Part shown: piece after piece, positions 1 through 5,024 of the stretch
How the letters are laid out: each line of letters opens with the position of its first letter
How positions within the stretch are numbered: the stretch's first letter is position 1
Notes under the pieces: model-generated
What the model was told of the DNA's origin: nothing
Seen by the model: the letters and a program-made list of their open reading frames with translations, nothing else
Databases searched by the model: none
Assembly: GCA_027008885.1 (NCBI GenBank)
Contig: JALVDQ010000452.1
Span: 1 to 6,998, forward strand
Length of the DNA: 6,998 nt
Direction of reading: 5' to 3'
From: Thiotrichaceae bacterium
GTDB taxonomy: Bacteria > Pseudomonadota > Gammaproteobacteria > Thiotrichales > Thiotrichaceae
Position numbers and translations under genes: made by a program

Positions 1-77
1 TCTGCATCAGCGAGCGGCATTTGCCGGGCATCACTGCGTTTAAACCAGCCCAGTGTAGATGTTAGAAAATTGCTCAT
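1..77 (-). CDS. 5' end of a gene downstream of moxR, probably DUF58 (partial)
   Basis: The ATG at 77-75 opens a minus-strand frame that stays open to the window edge, 25 codons beginning MSNFLTSTLGWFKRSDARQM. It starts one base after the MoxR stop codon (TAA, A, ATG). No clear Shine-Dalgarno lies just upstream, so translation is probably coupled to moxR. In many bacteria a DUF58 (von Willebrand-like) protein follows a MoxR ATPase directly, and that position is the only reason for the name; the visible residues carry no diagnostic motif. It could be another member of a moxR operon. That a gene starts here is fairly sure; its family is inferred from context. Confidence 0.55.
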   Translation of the reverse strand, partial: MSNFLTSTLGWFKRSDARQMPLADA

Positions 78-78
78 T

Positions 79-1134
79 TTAGCTTACTGGAACCTGCCTG
101 ATGAGTTCCTGAATGACATGATCCGGAGTGATGCCATCGGCCTCGGCCTCATACGAAATCAGGATGCGATGACGCAACACATCATGCGCCACTGCCTGCA
201 CGTCTTCAGGTGAAACATAGTCACGACCGTTCAGCCAGGCATGAGCACGCGAGCAGCGATCCAGAGAAATGGTTGCGCGCGGACTGCCGCCGTAGTTAAT
301 CCAGCGCGCCAGTTTTTCGTCATACGCAGCGGGCTTGCGACTTGCCAGCACCAGTTGCACCAGATATTCCTGCACCGCGTCTGCCATGTGCATATCCAGC
401 ACTTCCTGCTGCGCTTCATTGACCTGCGCAAGGCTCAGTTCAAAGGGTGGCACATAAGTATCTTCATAGGCATAGCGAGCTTGCTGGCGTGCCAGTTCAA
501 GAATTTTGTTCTCCGCCTGGACATCGGGATAATCAATAAAAATGTGCATTAGAAAGCGGTCTAGCTGCGCTTCCGGCAAGGGGTAAGTGCCTTCCTGCTC
601 TATCGGATTTTGCGTTGCCATAACCAGAAACGGGCGCGGCAGGGCATAGGTTGTGCTGCCTACCGTAATTTGATGTTCTCCCATGGCTTCCAGCAGCGCA
701 GATTGCACCTTGGCTGGCGCACGGTTGATCTCGTCTGCAAGTATCAGGTTATGAAAGAGCGGACCCTTCTGGAATACAAAATCACCCGTTTCAGGGCGAT
801 ACACATCACTGCCAGTAAGATCGCCCGGCAGCAGATCGGGGGTGAACTGCAAGCGGTGAAAATCACCTTCGAGAACGCTGGAAAGCTCCTTGATGGCGGT
901 TGTTTTAGCGAGCCCTGGAGCACCTTCTACCAATAAATGACCATCCGCAAGCAGCGCTATCAACAAACGATCAACTAATAAATTTTGACCAATAATGCGG
1001 GTCTGCAAATATTTTCGGGTCTGCACAAAGGCGCGATGACTGCTGCCTTTTCCGCTTGTTTTTTGTTCATGGCTTTGCTCGGGGCTTTGTTCACGCTCAA
1101 CATGCTCAAGGCTGATACTTTCATCTGCACTCAT
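79..1134 (-). CDS. MoxR-family AAA+ ATPase
   Basis: This 351-residue cytoplasmic AAA+ ATPase belongs to the MoxR family, chaperone-like ATPases that act with von Willebrand-domain partners to mature or insert cofactors into enzyme complexes. Visible motifs are Walker A GAPGLAKT (71-78), Walker B LILADE (130-135) followed by INRAP, sensor 1 ATQNP (173-177), the arginine-finger region LDRF (191-194) and sensor 2 GGSPRA (282-287). All key residues are present. Residues 1-34 are a polar S/E/Q/H-rich extension before the fold, so the protein is slightly longer than typical members of about 320-330 residues. The start is supported by an AGGAAG Shine-Dalgarno at 1145-1140, five bases from the ATG, and no other Met occurs before residue 151. 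The gene is clearly more GC-rich than the rest of the window. It leads a minus-strand operon continuing off the left edge. Its client cannot be told from here. Confidence 0.95.
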   Translation of the reverse strand: MSADESISLEHVEREQSPEQSHEQKTSGKGSSHRAFVQTRKYLQTRIIGQNLLVDRLLIALLADGHLLVEGAPGLAKTTAIKELSSVLEGDFHRLQFTPDLLPGDLTGSDVYRPETGDFVFQKGPLFHNLILADEINRAPAKVQSALLEAMGEHQITVGSTTYALPRPFLVMATQNPIEQEGTYPLPEAQLDRFLMHIFIDYPDVQAENKILELARQQARYAYEDTYVPPFELSLAQVNEAQQEVLDMHMADAVQEYLVQLVLASRKPAAYDEKLARWINYGGSPRATISLDRCSRAHAWLNGRDYVSPEDVQAVAHDVLRHRILISYEAEADGITPDHVIQELIRQVPVS

Positions 1135-1201
1135 TTTTTCTTCCTGTCTTTTGACTTGATTGCTTCAATTATCTTGTTTTCTATTTTGTTACTTCTATAT
1201 T

Positions 1202-1225
1202 TTTTATGCGCATTAGAGCATAAAA
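1202..1225. repeat. Inverted repeat upstream of moxR
   Basis: TTTTATGC (1202-1209) and GCATAAAA (1218-1225) form perfect 8-base arms around an 8-base spacer. There is no U-run after either arm, so it is not a typical terminator. A dyad of this size could be a dimer-binding operator for the moxR operon, or chance in AT-rich sequence. Confidence 0.4.
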
Positions 1226-1245
1226 GAGTATTGATTAATTTAATA

Positions 1246-1265
1246 TGGCTAAAATATGGTAGCCA
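1246..1265. repeat. Inverted repeat overlapping the possible moxR -10 element
   Basis: TGGCTA (1246-1251) and TAGCCA (1260-1265) are perfect 6-base arms with an 8-base spacer. The dyad overlaps the proposed -10 element at 1251-1256, a position where a bound repressor would block RNA polymerase. No regulator is identified. Confidence 0.3.
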
Positions 1266-1279
1266 GTGTCATAATTCAA
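1251..1279 (-). promoter_or_regulatory. Possible sigma-70 promoter for moxR
   Basis: On the minus strand TTGAAT (1279-1274) and TATTTT (1256-1251) are separated by 17 bases. Each matches four of six consensus positions. It lies about 120 bases upstream of the moxR start and points towards it. AT-rich sequence yields such matches by chance, so this is only a candidate. Confidence 0.3.
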
Positions 1280-1348
1280 TCTTGAAACAATTAAGTTTTC
1301 TTAATGTTAAACAGGCTCTCAGAAAGAACTGCTACGCAAAAAATATAT

Positions 1349-1403
1349 AAAAAAAGGGGGGGATGGGTGTGTCAGAGGACAGAAGACAGAGGACAGCACC
1401 GTA
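1349..1403 (+). repeat. Dispersed G-run/heptamer repeat, copy 1
   Basis: A run of seven A (1349-1355) leads into seven G (1356-1362), then ATGGGTGTGTC, then heptamers AGAGGAC (1374-1380), AGAAGAC (1381-1387) and AGAGGAC (1388-1394), ending in AGCACCGTA (1395-1403). The same arrangement recurs at 4891 and at 6961 in the same orientation. This copy has three heptamers and stops matching copy 2 after CACCGTA, where copy 2 continues into a REP-like palindrome. Being non-coding and intergenic, it behaves as a dispersed repeat; I cannot assign it to a named family. Confidence 0.85.
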
Positions 1404-1414
1404 AGGTTATTCTC

Positions 1415-1443
1415 TTGCTCCCTGTACAGGGTTATAACATAAT
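1415..1443 (+). promoter_or_regulatory. Possible promoter of the Sel1-repeat gene with a palindrome in its spacer
   Basis: TTGCTC (1415-1420) and CATAAT (1438-1443) are 17 bases apart and point at the Sel1-repeat gene about 110 bases downstream. The perfect 12-base palindrome CCCTGTACAGGG (1420-1431) lies between them, starting on the last base of the -35 element, which is a typical place for an operator. The promoter match is modest; the palindrome is exact. Confidence 0.35.
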
Positions 1444-1552
1444 TATTTTACTCTGAGACCTTAAATATTTCACAGATGCCTGTATTAACCGGGAACTACA
1501 GAATGGATAATTCGGCAGGCTAAACAATGACTAAACGAAACTGATCTTCACA

Positions 1553-2383
1553 ATGCCAAAGCAATTAATTAACAATAAAATACCGTTCTGGTTTTTAATG
1601 GCAATATTTTTTCTCTCTGTCTGCCAGGCAAAGACTCTGGAAAATAATCCAGAGGAAGTTATTCAAGGTGTTCAGGACTTCAAGTCAGGCAAATACCAAA
1701 GTGCCTATGATTTACTGATACCTTATGCCAACAAAGGCAATCCCAGAGCACAGTTTACGATTGGTTTGTTGTATGACATGGGTAACATCAAGCTCATGGA
1801 TAAAAGCCGTGCGGTAGAATGGTATCGAAAGGCAGCCGAGCAAGGCTTAGCTGATGCACAATACGATATGGGTGTCATGTTTTCTAAAGGCGAAGGTATC
1901 TATAAAGACCTGAAAGAAGCCATTTACTGGTATCAAAAAGCAGCAGATCAGGGGCATGGTCCTGCTCTTTTCAACCTTGCTGTAAGTTACGAACGTGGCT
2001 ATGGTGTAAACATCAATATCAAAAAGGCAATTCATTATTATGAACAAGCAATAAATCAGGACATGGCAAAAGCAGCGTATAACCTTGCTCACATTTACTA
2101 TCTTGGAAAAGAGATTGAAAAAAGTTTGCCAATCGCATTTAAACTTTACCAAAAAGCAGCAGAACAAAATCATGCAGGCGCACAATATTATCTGGGGTGG
2201 ATGTATGAACAAGGAGAAGCAACACCCATTAATATTAAAAAAGCTTTATATTGGTACAGAGAAGCCGCTATTAATGGGCATCCCAAAGGGATCTGGAATT
2301 ATGCTTTACTGCTAGAAAAAATGGGGAAAAAAGACGAAGCTAACGAATGGAAACTTCGTCTGAAAAAGAAAAAACAGAAATAG
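1553..2383 (+). CDS. Secreted Sel1-repeat (TPR-like) protein
   Basis: This 276-residue protein is predicted to be exported and made almost wholly of Sel1-like repeats, TPR-related helix pairs that act as protein-binding scaffolds. A Sec signal peptide is visible: a charged start, hydrophobic stretch 11-23, and likely cleavage after CQA (24-26). Cys24 is preceded by LSV, which is not a good lipobox, so a lipoprotein is unlikely. After a linker, about five Sel1 units follow, near 65-98, 100-135, 136-171, 172-206 and 208-243, recognisable by AxYxLGxMYxxG and KAxxWYxKAAxxG patterns. A partial unit and a lysine-rich end (RLKKKKQK) close the protein. The ATG at 1553 is the first possible start, because an in-frame stop lies at 1532, yet its Shine-Dalgarno is poor. 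It stands alone on the plus strand and converges on the sulfur cluster 58 bases away with no clear terminator between. Its binding partner is unknown. Confidence 0.9.
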   Translation: MPKQLINNKIPFWFLMAIFFLSVCQAKTLENNPEEVIQGVQDFKSGKYQSAYDLLIPYANKGNPRAQFTIGLLYDMGNIKLMDKSRAVEWYRKAAEQGLADAQYDMGVMFSKGEGIYKDLKEAIYWYQKAADQGHGPALFNLAVSYERGYGVNINIKKAIHYYEQAINQDMAKAAYNLAHIYYLGKEIEKSLPIAFKLYQKAAEQNHAGAQYYLGWMYEQGEATPINIKKALYWYREAAINGHPKGIWNYALLLEKMGKKDEANEWKLRLKKKKQK

Positions 2384-2441
2384 CCGACGCATTCGCCGAC
2401 TACCCAAAGATGAGGCGATTCAGCAGATTTATTGTATACCG

Positions 2442-2855
2442 CTAAATACAGCCCATTTCTTCTTCTGCTTCTTCCTCGGGTTCTGGTTTTTTGGGTTGAC
2501 CAACAGGCTCTGGTGTTGCAGACCTGCTTGTTGATTCGTTTGCCTTTTTGCTGTCTGCGCTATTGTTTTTAGTATTTTCAACAACGGAGGTATAAGCTGC
2601 AAGCTCCACTTTCTTGAAAGCTGCGATAGCCTGTTTATTTTTAGGGTCAGTTTCCAGTGCTTTTATCACGAATTTCTCGGCTTGTTTGTGATTACCCTTT
2701 GCTATTTCTTTCTCGCTCAGCAAAATATATTTTGTTACGGTTTTAGCCTTCGCCTGGGAAAGCGCTTCAGCATTGGTATTGGCGTAAACGGCTAAAGCCA
2801 GCCCGCCCGCAAGTATTAGTACACCACCCAAAATGGCTGTTTTATCTGAAGTCAT
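2442..2855 (-). CDS. Small membrane-anchored TPR-like protein with a penultimate-cysteine tail
   Basis: I do not recognise a named family for this 137-residue protein. A single hydrophobic segment (about 7-25, rich in G, L and A) follows a short start and should anchor it in the inner membrane. Residues about 42-75 (with GNHKQAEKFVIKALETDP) read as one TPR-type helix pair. From about 95 the chain turns low-complexity: N/S/K-rich, then P/E-rich with EEEAEEE, and it ends MGCI. Cys136 is the only cysteine and the penultimate residue. That is where the DsrC and TusE sulfur carriers hold their reactive cysteine, although the rest of the protein is unlike them. The start overlaps the stop of the preceding YeeE/YedE gene in an ATGA (2852-2855), so it is co-translated as the last gene of the sulfur cluster. 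A scaffold or sulfur-relay role is inference. Confidence 0.85.
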   Translation of the reverse strand: MTSDKTAILGGVLILAGGLALAVYANTNAEALSQAKAKTVTKYILLSEKEIAKGNHKQAEKFVIKALETDPKNKQAIAAFKKVELAAYTSVVENTKNNSADSKKANESTSRSATPEPVGQPKKPEPEEEAEEEMGCI

Positions 2856-3457
2856 GCTGTTTTACCTGTTTTTGATAGTTTATGAAGCAGCATCATAAAA
2901 AGAATAATGCCTGTTTCCAGAATTACGGTGAGTATATATGAGGTATATTCATTACCACCAAAAAGATCCTGTAGTTTTAAGACACCCATATTGGATGAGT
3001 TGGCAAAGTGACTAATCGAGGGATAGATGACAAAGTAAACAAACATCCCTACCACAACACCTAGCAGAAAAACCAGTGCATCGGTTTTCCCCGTGCCAAC
3101 GCCCGCAACAGCTGTTCCAGGACAATAACCTGCCATGACCATACCCGCACCAAACATTAAGCCACCAACAACATACGGCCAAATATAGGTGGCTGGTGTA
3201 AATAACTGGCTAATATCAATCCAGCCAAACCAGGAAAAAATAACAAACCAGGTAGCTGCCGTGATCACCGTTGTTCCCATAATCTTGGGCACTGCCATAT
3301 TTGTGAAATAAAATGTGCCTGCAATGTGTTTGGAGCGGGTAAAGCCTGTTCTTTCCAAAGCAAAGCCGAATGTAATTCCCATAATTAAAGCAAAAAAGAA
3401 GTTTGCTTCACTGCTTAAAAAGCCATTTTTATACAACGGTAAAATAAGGTCATTCAT
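2852..3457 (-). CDS. YeeE/YedE-family sulfur transporter, second half-protein
   Basis: This 201-residue integral inner-membrane protein belongs to the YeeE/YedE family (DUF395, sulf_transp), whose characterised members such as TsuA take up thiosulfate. Hydrophobic segments lie near 18-36, 57-79, 92-110, 126-146 and 173-192. Family signatures are GFALERTGFTRSK (31-43) and GGLMFGAGMVMAGYCPGT (98-115) with GVGTGK after it. Cys112 in GYCPGT is its only cysteine; in TsuA cysteines in the central path are thought to bind the sulfur compound in turn. E. coli YeeE is about 350 residues with two such halves, so this protein and its 194-residue neighbour probably form one transporter as a heterodimer. 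The start has a strong GAGGAGG Shine-Dalgarno at 3470-3464 and overlaps the preceding gene by 8 bases; its stop overlaps the next start as ATGA. Confidence 0.92.
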   Translation of the reverse strand: MNDLILPLYKNGFLSSEANFFFALIMGITFGFALERTGFTRSKHIAGTFYFTNMAVPKIMGTTVITAATWFVIFSWFGWIDISQLFTPATYIWPYVVGGLMFGAGMVMAGYCPGTAVAGVGTGKTDALVFLLGVVVGMFVYFVIYPSISHFANSSNMGVLKLQDLFGGNEYTSYILTVILETGIILFMMLLHKLSKTGKTA

Positions 3458-4034
3458 GCGTAGCCTCCTCTACTGTTGCTTCATGCCTGGGCTGATTTTG
3501 CTCAACCCATTGTTTTTTGAAGAGGGGTGACAACAACAGCGCTCCAGCAAAGGTCGCAAACATAAAAATCCATGCGCCTACCGAAAATGTTGCCATGCCA
3601 TCCAGCCCCTGCCCACTGGTACAACCCCGTGCAAGGCGAGAGGCAACGGCAACCACCATGCCACCGGTAAATGCCCAGAAGTAGCGACCAGTCAGTGAAT
3701 ATGATGCCGCTTTATCAGGACTGAAAACAAAACGCCCTGCCAATACAGCGCTAATAAAACCACCAATTAAAATCCCGAATGTTTCAATAACAGTCCAGTT
3801 TGTTAAAGCACTGTCACTGTGCTTAAAATAATTGGCGATATAAGCATTACTTAACCAGCTTTTATCCTGATCAACTAAAAATTGTGCTGTAGCCCGGGCA
3901 AAAGTACCACTTGCACCAAAACCCTGAGCCGCAATTGCAAAAGTCAAAAAGAGTAATGTACCTAAAACAATACCGCCAACATAGGGATTCCAGTATTTTT
4001 TACATTTTACAATTTCATTTTCTTCATCATTCAT
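3450..4034 (-). CDS. YeeE/YedE-family sulfur transporter, first half-protein
   Basis: This 194-residue membrane protein of the YeeE/YedE (DUF395) family is the partner of the next gene. Hydrophobic segments lie near 18-38, 82-104, 117-136 and 150-170. The signature RLARGCTSGQGLDG (133-146) carries Cys138, the expected sulfur-contacting residue; a further Cys11 sits in the polar N-terminus. Residues about 42-80, polar and aromatic, form a loop between the first two membrane segments. The tail is hydrophilic. The ATG at 4034 is the first of the frame, with only a weak GGGA upstream. It follows the rhodanese gene by 66 bases containing a stable hairpin, so it may be expressed less than the rhodanese. 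Two adjacent half-size DUF395 genes are known elsewhere, as in the PmpA/PmpB pair. The exact substrate (thiosulfate, sulfide or another sulfane species) cannot be read from the sequence. Confidence 0.92.
   Translation of the reverse strand: MNDEENEIVKCKKYWNPYVGGIVLGTLLFLTFAIAAQGFGASGTFARATAQFLVDQDKSWLSNAYIANYFKHSDSALTNWTVIETFGILIGGFISAVLAGRFVFSPDKAASYSLTGRYFWAFTGGMVVAVASRLARGCTSGQGLDGMATFSVGAWIFMFATFAGALLLSPLFKKQWVEQNQPRHEATVEEATHE
3464..3470 (-). promoter_or_regulatory. Strong Shine-Dalgarno inside the upstream YeeE/YedE gene
   Basis: GAGGAGG on the minus strand ends six bases before the ATG at 3457-3455 and lies within the last codons of the preceding gene. It fixes the start of the second half-protein and shows that this gene has its own ribosome entry as well as translational coupling, helping to keep the two halves in balance. 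Confidence 0.75.
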
Positions 4035-4054
4035 TTTATTTATCCCAAACAGAA

Positions 4055-4079
4055 ACGGGGCTGAATAATCCAGCCCCGT
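4055..4079 (-). terminator. Hairpin between the rhodanese and YeeE/YedE genes
   Basis: ACGGGGCTG (4055-4063) and CAGCCCCGT (4071-4079) form a perfect 9-base stem with a 7-base loop. On the minus strand the stem is followed by TTCTGTTT, a short and broken U-tract. It lies 21 bases past the rhodanese stop and about 20 bases before the first YeeE/YedE start. It can serve as a leaky intrinsic terminator that lowers expression of the distal genes, or as a processing and 3'-stability element for the rhodanese message. Confidence 0.65.
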
Positions 4080-4100
4080 ATTTGATCTTATTAAAAGATA

Positions 4101-4691
4101 TTATTTAAAAGGTTTTTCGTACTGGAATACATTTTTATTGAATTTGTAATTCCAGGGCATACCATCATTCTTCCAGCCGTTCACTGTACGCTTCTTGGTT
4201 TCCTTGTCTTTATCACCTTCTGTTCCAGTGATGACCGTATATACGTTTTTATATCCTGCTTTATCCAGTATTTTAGCGCCACTCGCACTTCTATCACCCG
4301 AACGGCAAATTAGAATAATCTTGTCATCTTTACTCAAACCTTTTTCTTTAAGTGCAGATTCTATTTGCTCAACAAACTTTTTATTTTTTGCACTGGCAAA
4401 TTTCTTTCCTTTTTTATTGAGACGGGAGTAATCAACGTAGGCTAAAGGGACATTTTTATCTATGCCTTTGGCATGTCCCACAAAATAAAGTTCTTCAGGT
4501 GTTCTAACATCAACAAAAAGAATTTTTGCGGCATCTGCCGTGATCATGTCATTGGCTTCTTTTGGTGACAAATATAAACCCTGAGGGGTTTGCTTTTTCT
4601 TTTTAGACGGCATATCCGCAGCATTTAACGCTGTTGCGCTTACCACCAATAAACCAAAAATTATCATGCTTGAGATTATTTTTTTTAACAT
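4101..4691 (-). CDS. Periplasmic single-domain rhodanese (sulfurtransferase)
   Basis: This 196-residue exported protein has one rhodanese domain, which carries sulfur as a cysteine persulfide and moves it between donors such as thiosulfate and acceptors. A Sec signal peptide is clear: MLKK, hydrophobic 5-21, likely cleavage after LNA (22-24). The domain starts at LSPKEAND (41-48), with FVDVRTPEE (59-67) and the active-site loop CRSGDR (129-134), Cys129 being catalytic. The closing motif NGWKNDGMPW (171-180) is typical of rhodaneses. The mature start is lysine-rich. An AAGGAG Shine-Dalgarno at 4703-4698, six bases from the ATG, fixes the start. It is the first gene of the sulfur cluster and is followed by a hairpin and the two YeeE/YedE genes, which suggests it prepares or receives sulfur on the periplasmic side. 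The donor and acceptor are not known. Confidence 0.93.
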   Translation of the reverse strand: MLKKIISSMIIFGLLVVSATALNAADMPSKKKKQTPQGLYLSPKEANDMITADAAKILFVDVRTPEELYFVGHAKGIDKNVPLAYVDYSRLNKKGKKFASAKNKKFVEQIESALKEKGLSKDDKIILICRSGDRSASGAKILDKAGYKNVYTVITGTEGDKDKETKKRTVNGWKNDGMPWNYKFNKNVFQYEKPFK

Positions 4692-4800
4692 ATTAGTCTC
4701 CTTAAATTAGACTTTAACAGATAAACTTACGAGGTGCATATCATTCGACCTAACGAACAAGACATTCCTGGTAGAAGTAAAGTCATAATGGTAGCAAACT

Positions 4801-4851
4801 CAATATTGATTTATGTTGTGATTTATCAAAATATTAATAACTTATAATATT
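4801..4851 (-). promoter_or_regulatory. Candidate operator region of the sulfur cluster
   Basis: Several symmetric elements are packed 110-160 bases upstream of the rhodanese start: the palindrome CAATATTG (4801-4808), the direct repeat GATTTAT at 4808-4814 and 4820-4826 (12 bases apart), TTGAT (4806-4810) facing ATCAA (4825-4829), and AATATTA (4830-4836) facing TAATATT (4845-4851) over an 8-base spacer. The TTGAT/ATCAA gap of 14 is too wide for an FNR site. A dyad in AT-rich DNA would suit an ArsR-type sulfur-sensing regulator, but this is inferred from context only. Confidence 0.3.
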
Positions 4852-4890
4852 CTTATGTTTTTAATAAATTCTGAAAAATATGTAAAAATC

Positions 4891-5000
4891 AGGGGGGATG
4901 GGTGAGTCAGAGGACAGAAGACAGCACCGTAGCCCGTATGCAGCCTGCGGAATACGGGGGACAGTCTGCATTGAGTATGCGAAACGCGGGATTGCACGGT
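4891..5000 (+). repeat. Dispersed G-run/heptamer repeat, copy 2, joined to a REP-like element
   Basis: Six G (4892-4897), ATGGGTGAGTC, heptamers AGAGGAC (4909-4915) and AGAAGAC (4916-4922), then AGCACCGTA (4923-4931). It matches copy 1 but has two heptamers rather than three. Immediately after CACCGTA it runs into a palindromic REP-like unit (4933-4958) and a GC-rich stretch to about 5000 or slightly beyond. The right border is uncertain. It lies between two tandem minus-strand genes. Confidence 0.8.
4933..4958. repeat. REP-like palindrome
   Basis: CCCGTAT (4933-4939) and ATACGGG (4952-4958) are perfect 7-base arms; the loop holds a smaller GCAG/CTGC pair (4940-4943 and 4945-4948). The GTAGCCCGTATGCAG form resembles GTAGCCCG-type palindromes that are dispersed in proteobacterial genomes. 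It lies about 70 bases past the stop of the flotillin gene, so it may end or protect that transcript. Confidence 0.6.
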
Positions 5001-5024
5001 ATATAAGCAGCGCGGTATTTACCT

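Larger units (their letters stand above)
1135..1552. other. Gene-free divergent region between moxR and the Sel1-repeat gene
   Basis: This is a 418-base AT-rich region with no convincing gene on either strand. It holds the moxR Shine-Dalgarno (1140-1145), two inverted repeats with 8-base spacers (1202-1225 and 1246-1265), a possible minus-strand promoter (1251-1279), copy 1 of the dispersed G-run/heptamer repeat (1349-1403), a possible plus-strand promoter with an embedded palindrome (1415-1443), and a five-codon minicistron (1527-1544) ending just before the Sel1-repeat start codon. Confidence 0.7.
4692..5024. other. Gene-free region between the rhodanese and flotillin genes
   Basis: These 333 bases hold no credible gene. 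From left to right there is the rhodanese Shine-Dalgarno (4698-4703), a very AT-rich stretch with dyads and direct repeats that probably contains the control region of the sulfur cluster (4801-4851), copy 2 of the dispersed repeat (4891 on) and its REP-like palindrome (4933-4958), which also lies just past the 3' end of the flotillin gene. I see no clear sigma-70 promoter match. Confidence 0.65.

Noticed and set aside
985..1350. Plus-strand 121-codon open frame with hydrophobic stretches
   Set aside because: Its first part runs antisense through the well-supported moxR start and the rest lies in AT-rich non-coding DNA; there is no good Shine-Dalgarno and the residue pattern is unlike a real membrane protein family.
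1356..1378. G-quadruplex from the G-run of the dispersed repeat
   Set aside because: Beyond the long run and one GGG there is no fourth tract of three G at usual spacing, so a stable quadruplex is not well supported.
1349..1403. CRISPR-like array from the AGAGGAC units
   Set aside because: Units are only 7 bases with no spacers; this is a short tandem tract.
1363..1404. Short frame MGVSEDRRQRTAP starting after the G-run of repeat copy 1
   Set aside because: The G-run mimics a Shine-Dalgarno and each repeat copy has an ATG here, but the frames end quite differently (13 codons here, 7 in copy 3, 68 in copy 2). They follow the repeat, not a conserved protein.
1570..1640. Lipoprotein signal for the Sel1-repeat protein (Cys24)
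   Set aside because: The residues before the cysteine are LSV, with V where G, A or S is needed; ordinary cleavage after CQA fits better.
2384..2441. Terminator between the convergent Sel1-repeat gene and sulfur cluster
   Set aside because: GCCGAC occurs twice as a direct repeat, but no stable stem with a U-run is visible on either strand.
4806..4829. FNR-like TTGAT and ATCAA half-sites
   Set aside because: The gap is 14 bases instead of the 4 needed for an FNR/CRP-type site; only kept as part of a general dyad cluster.
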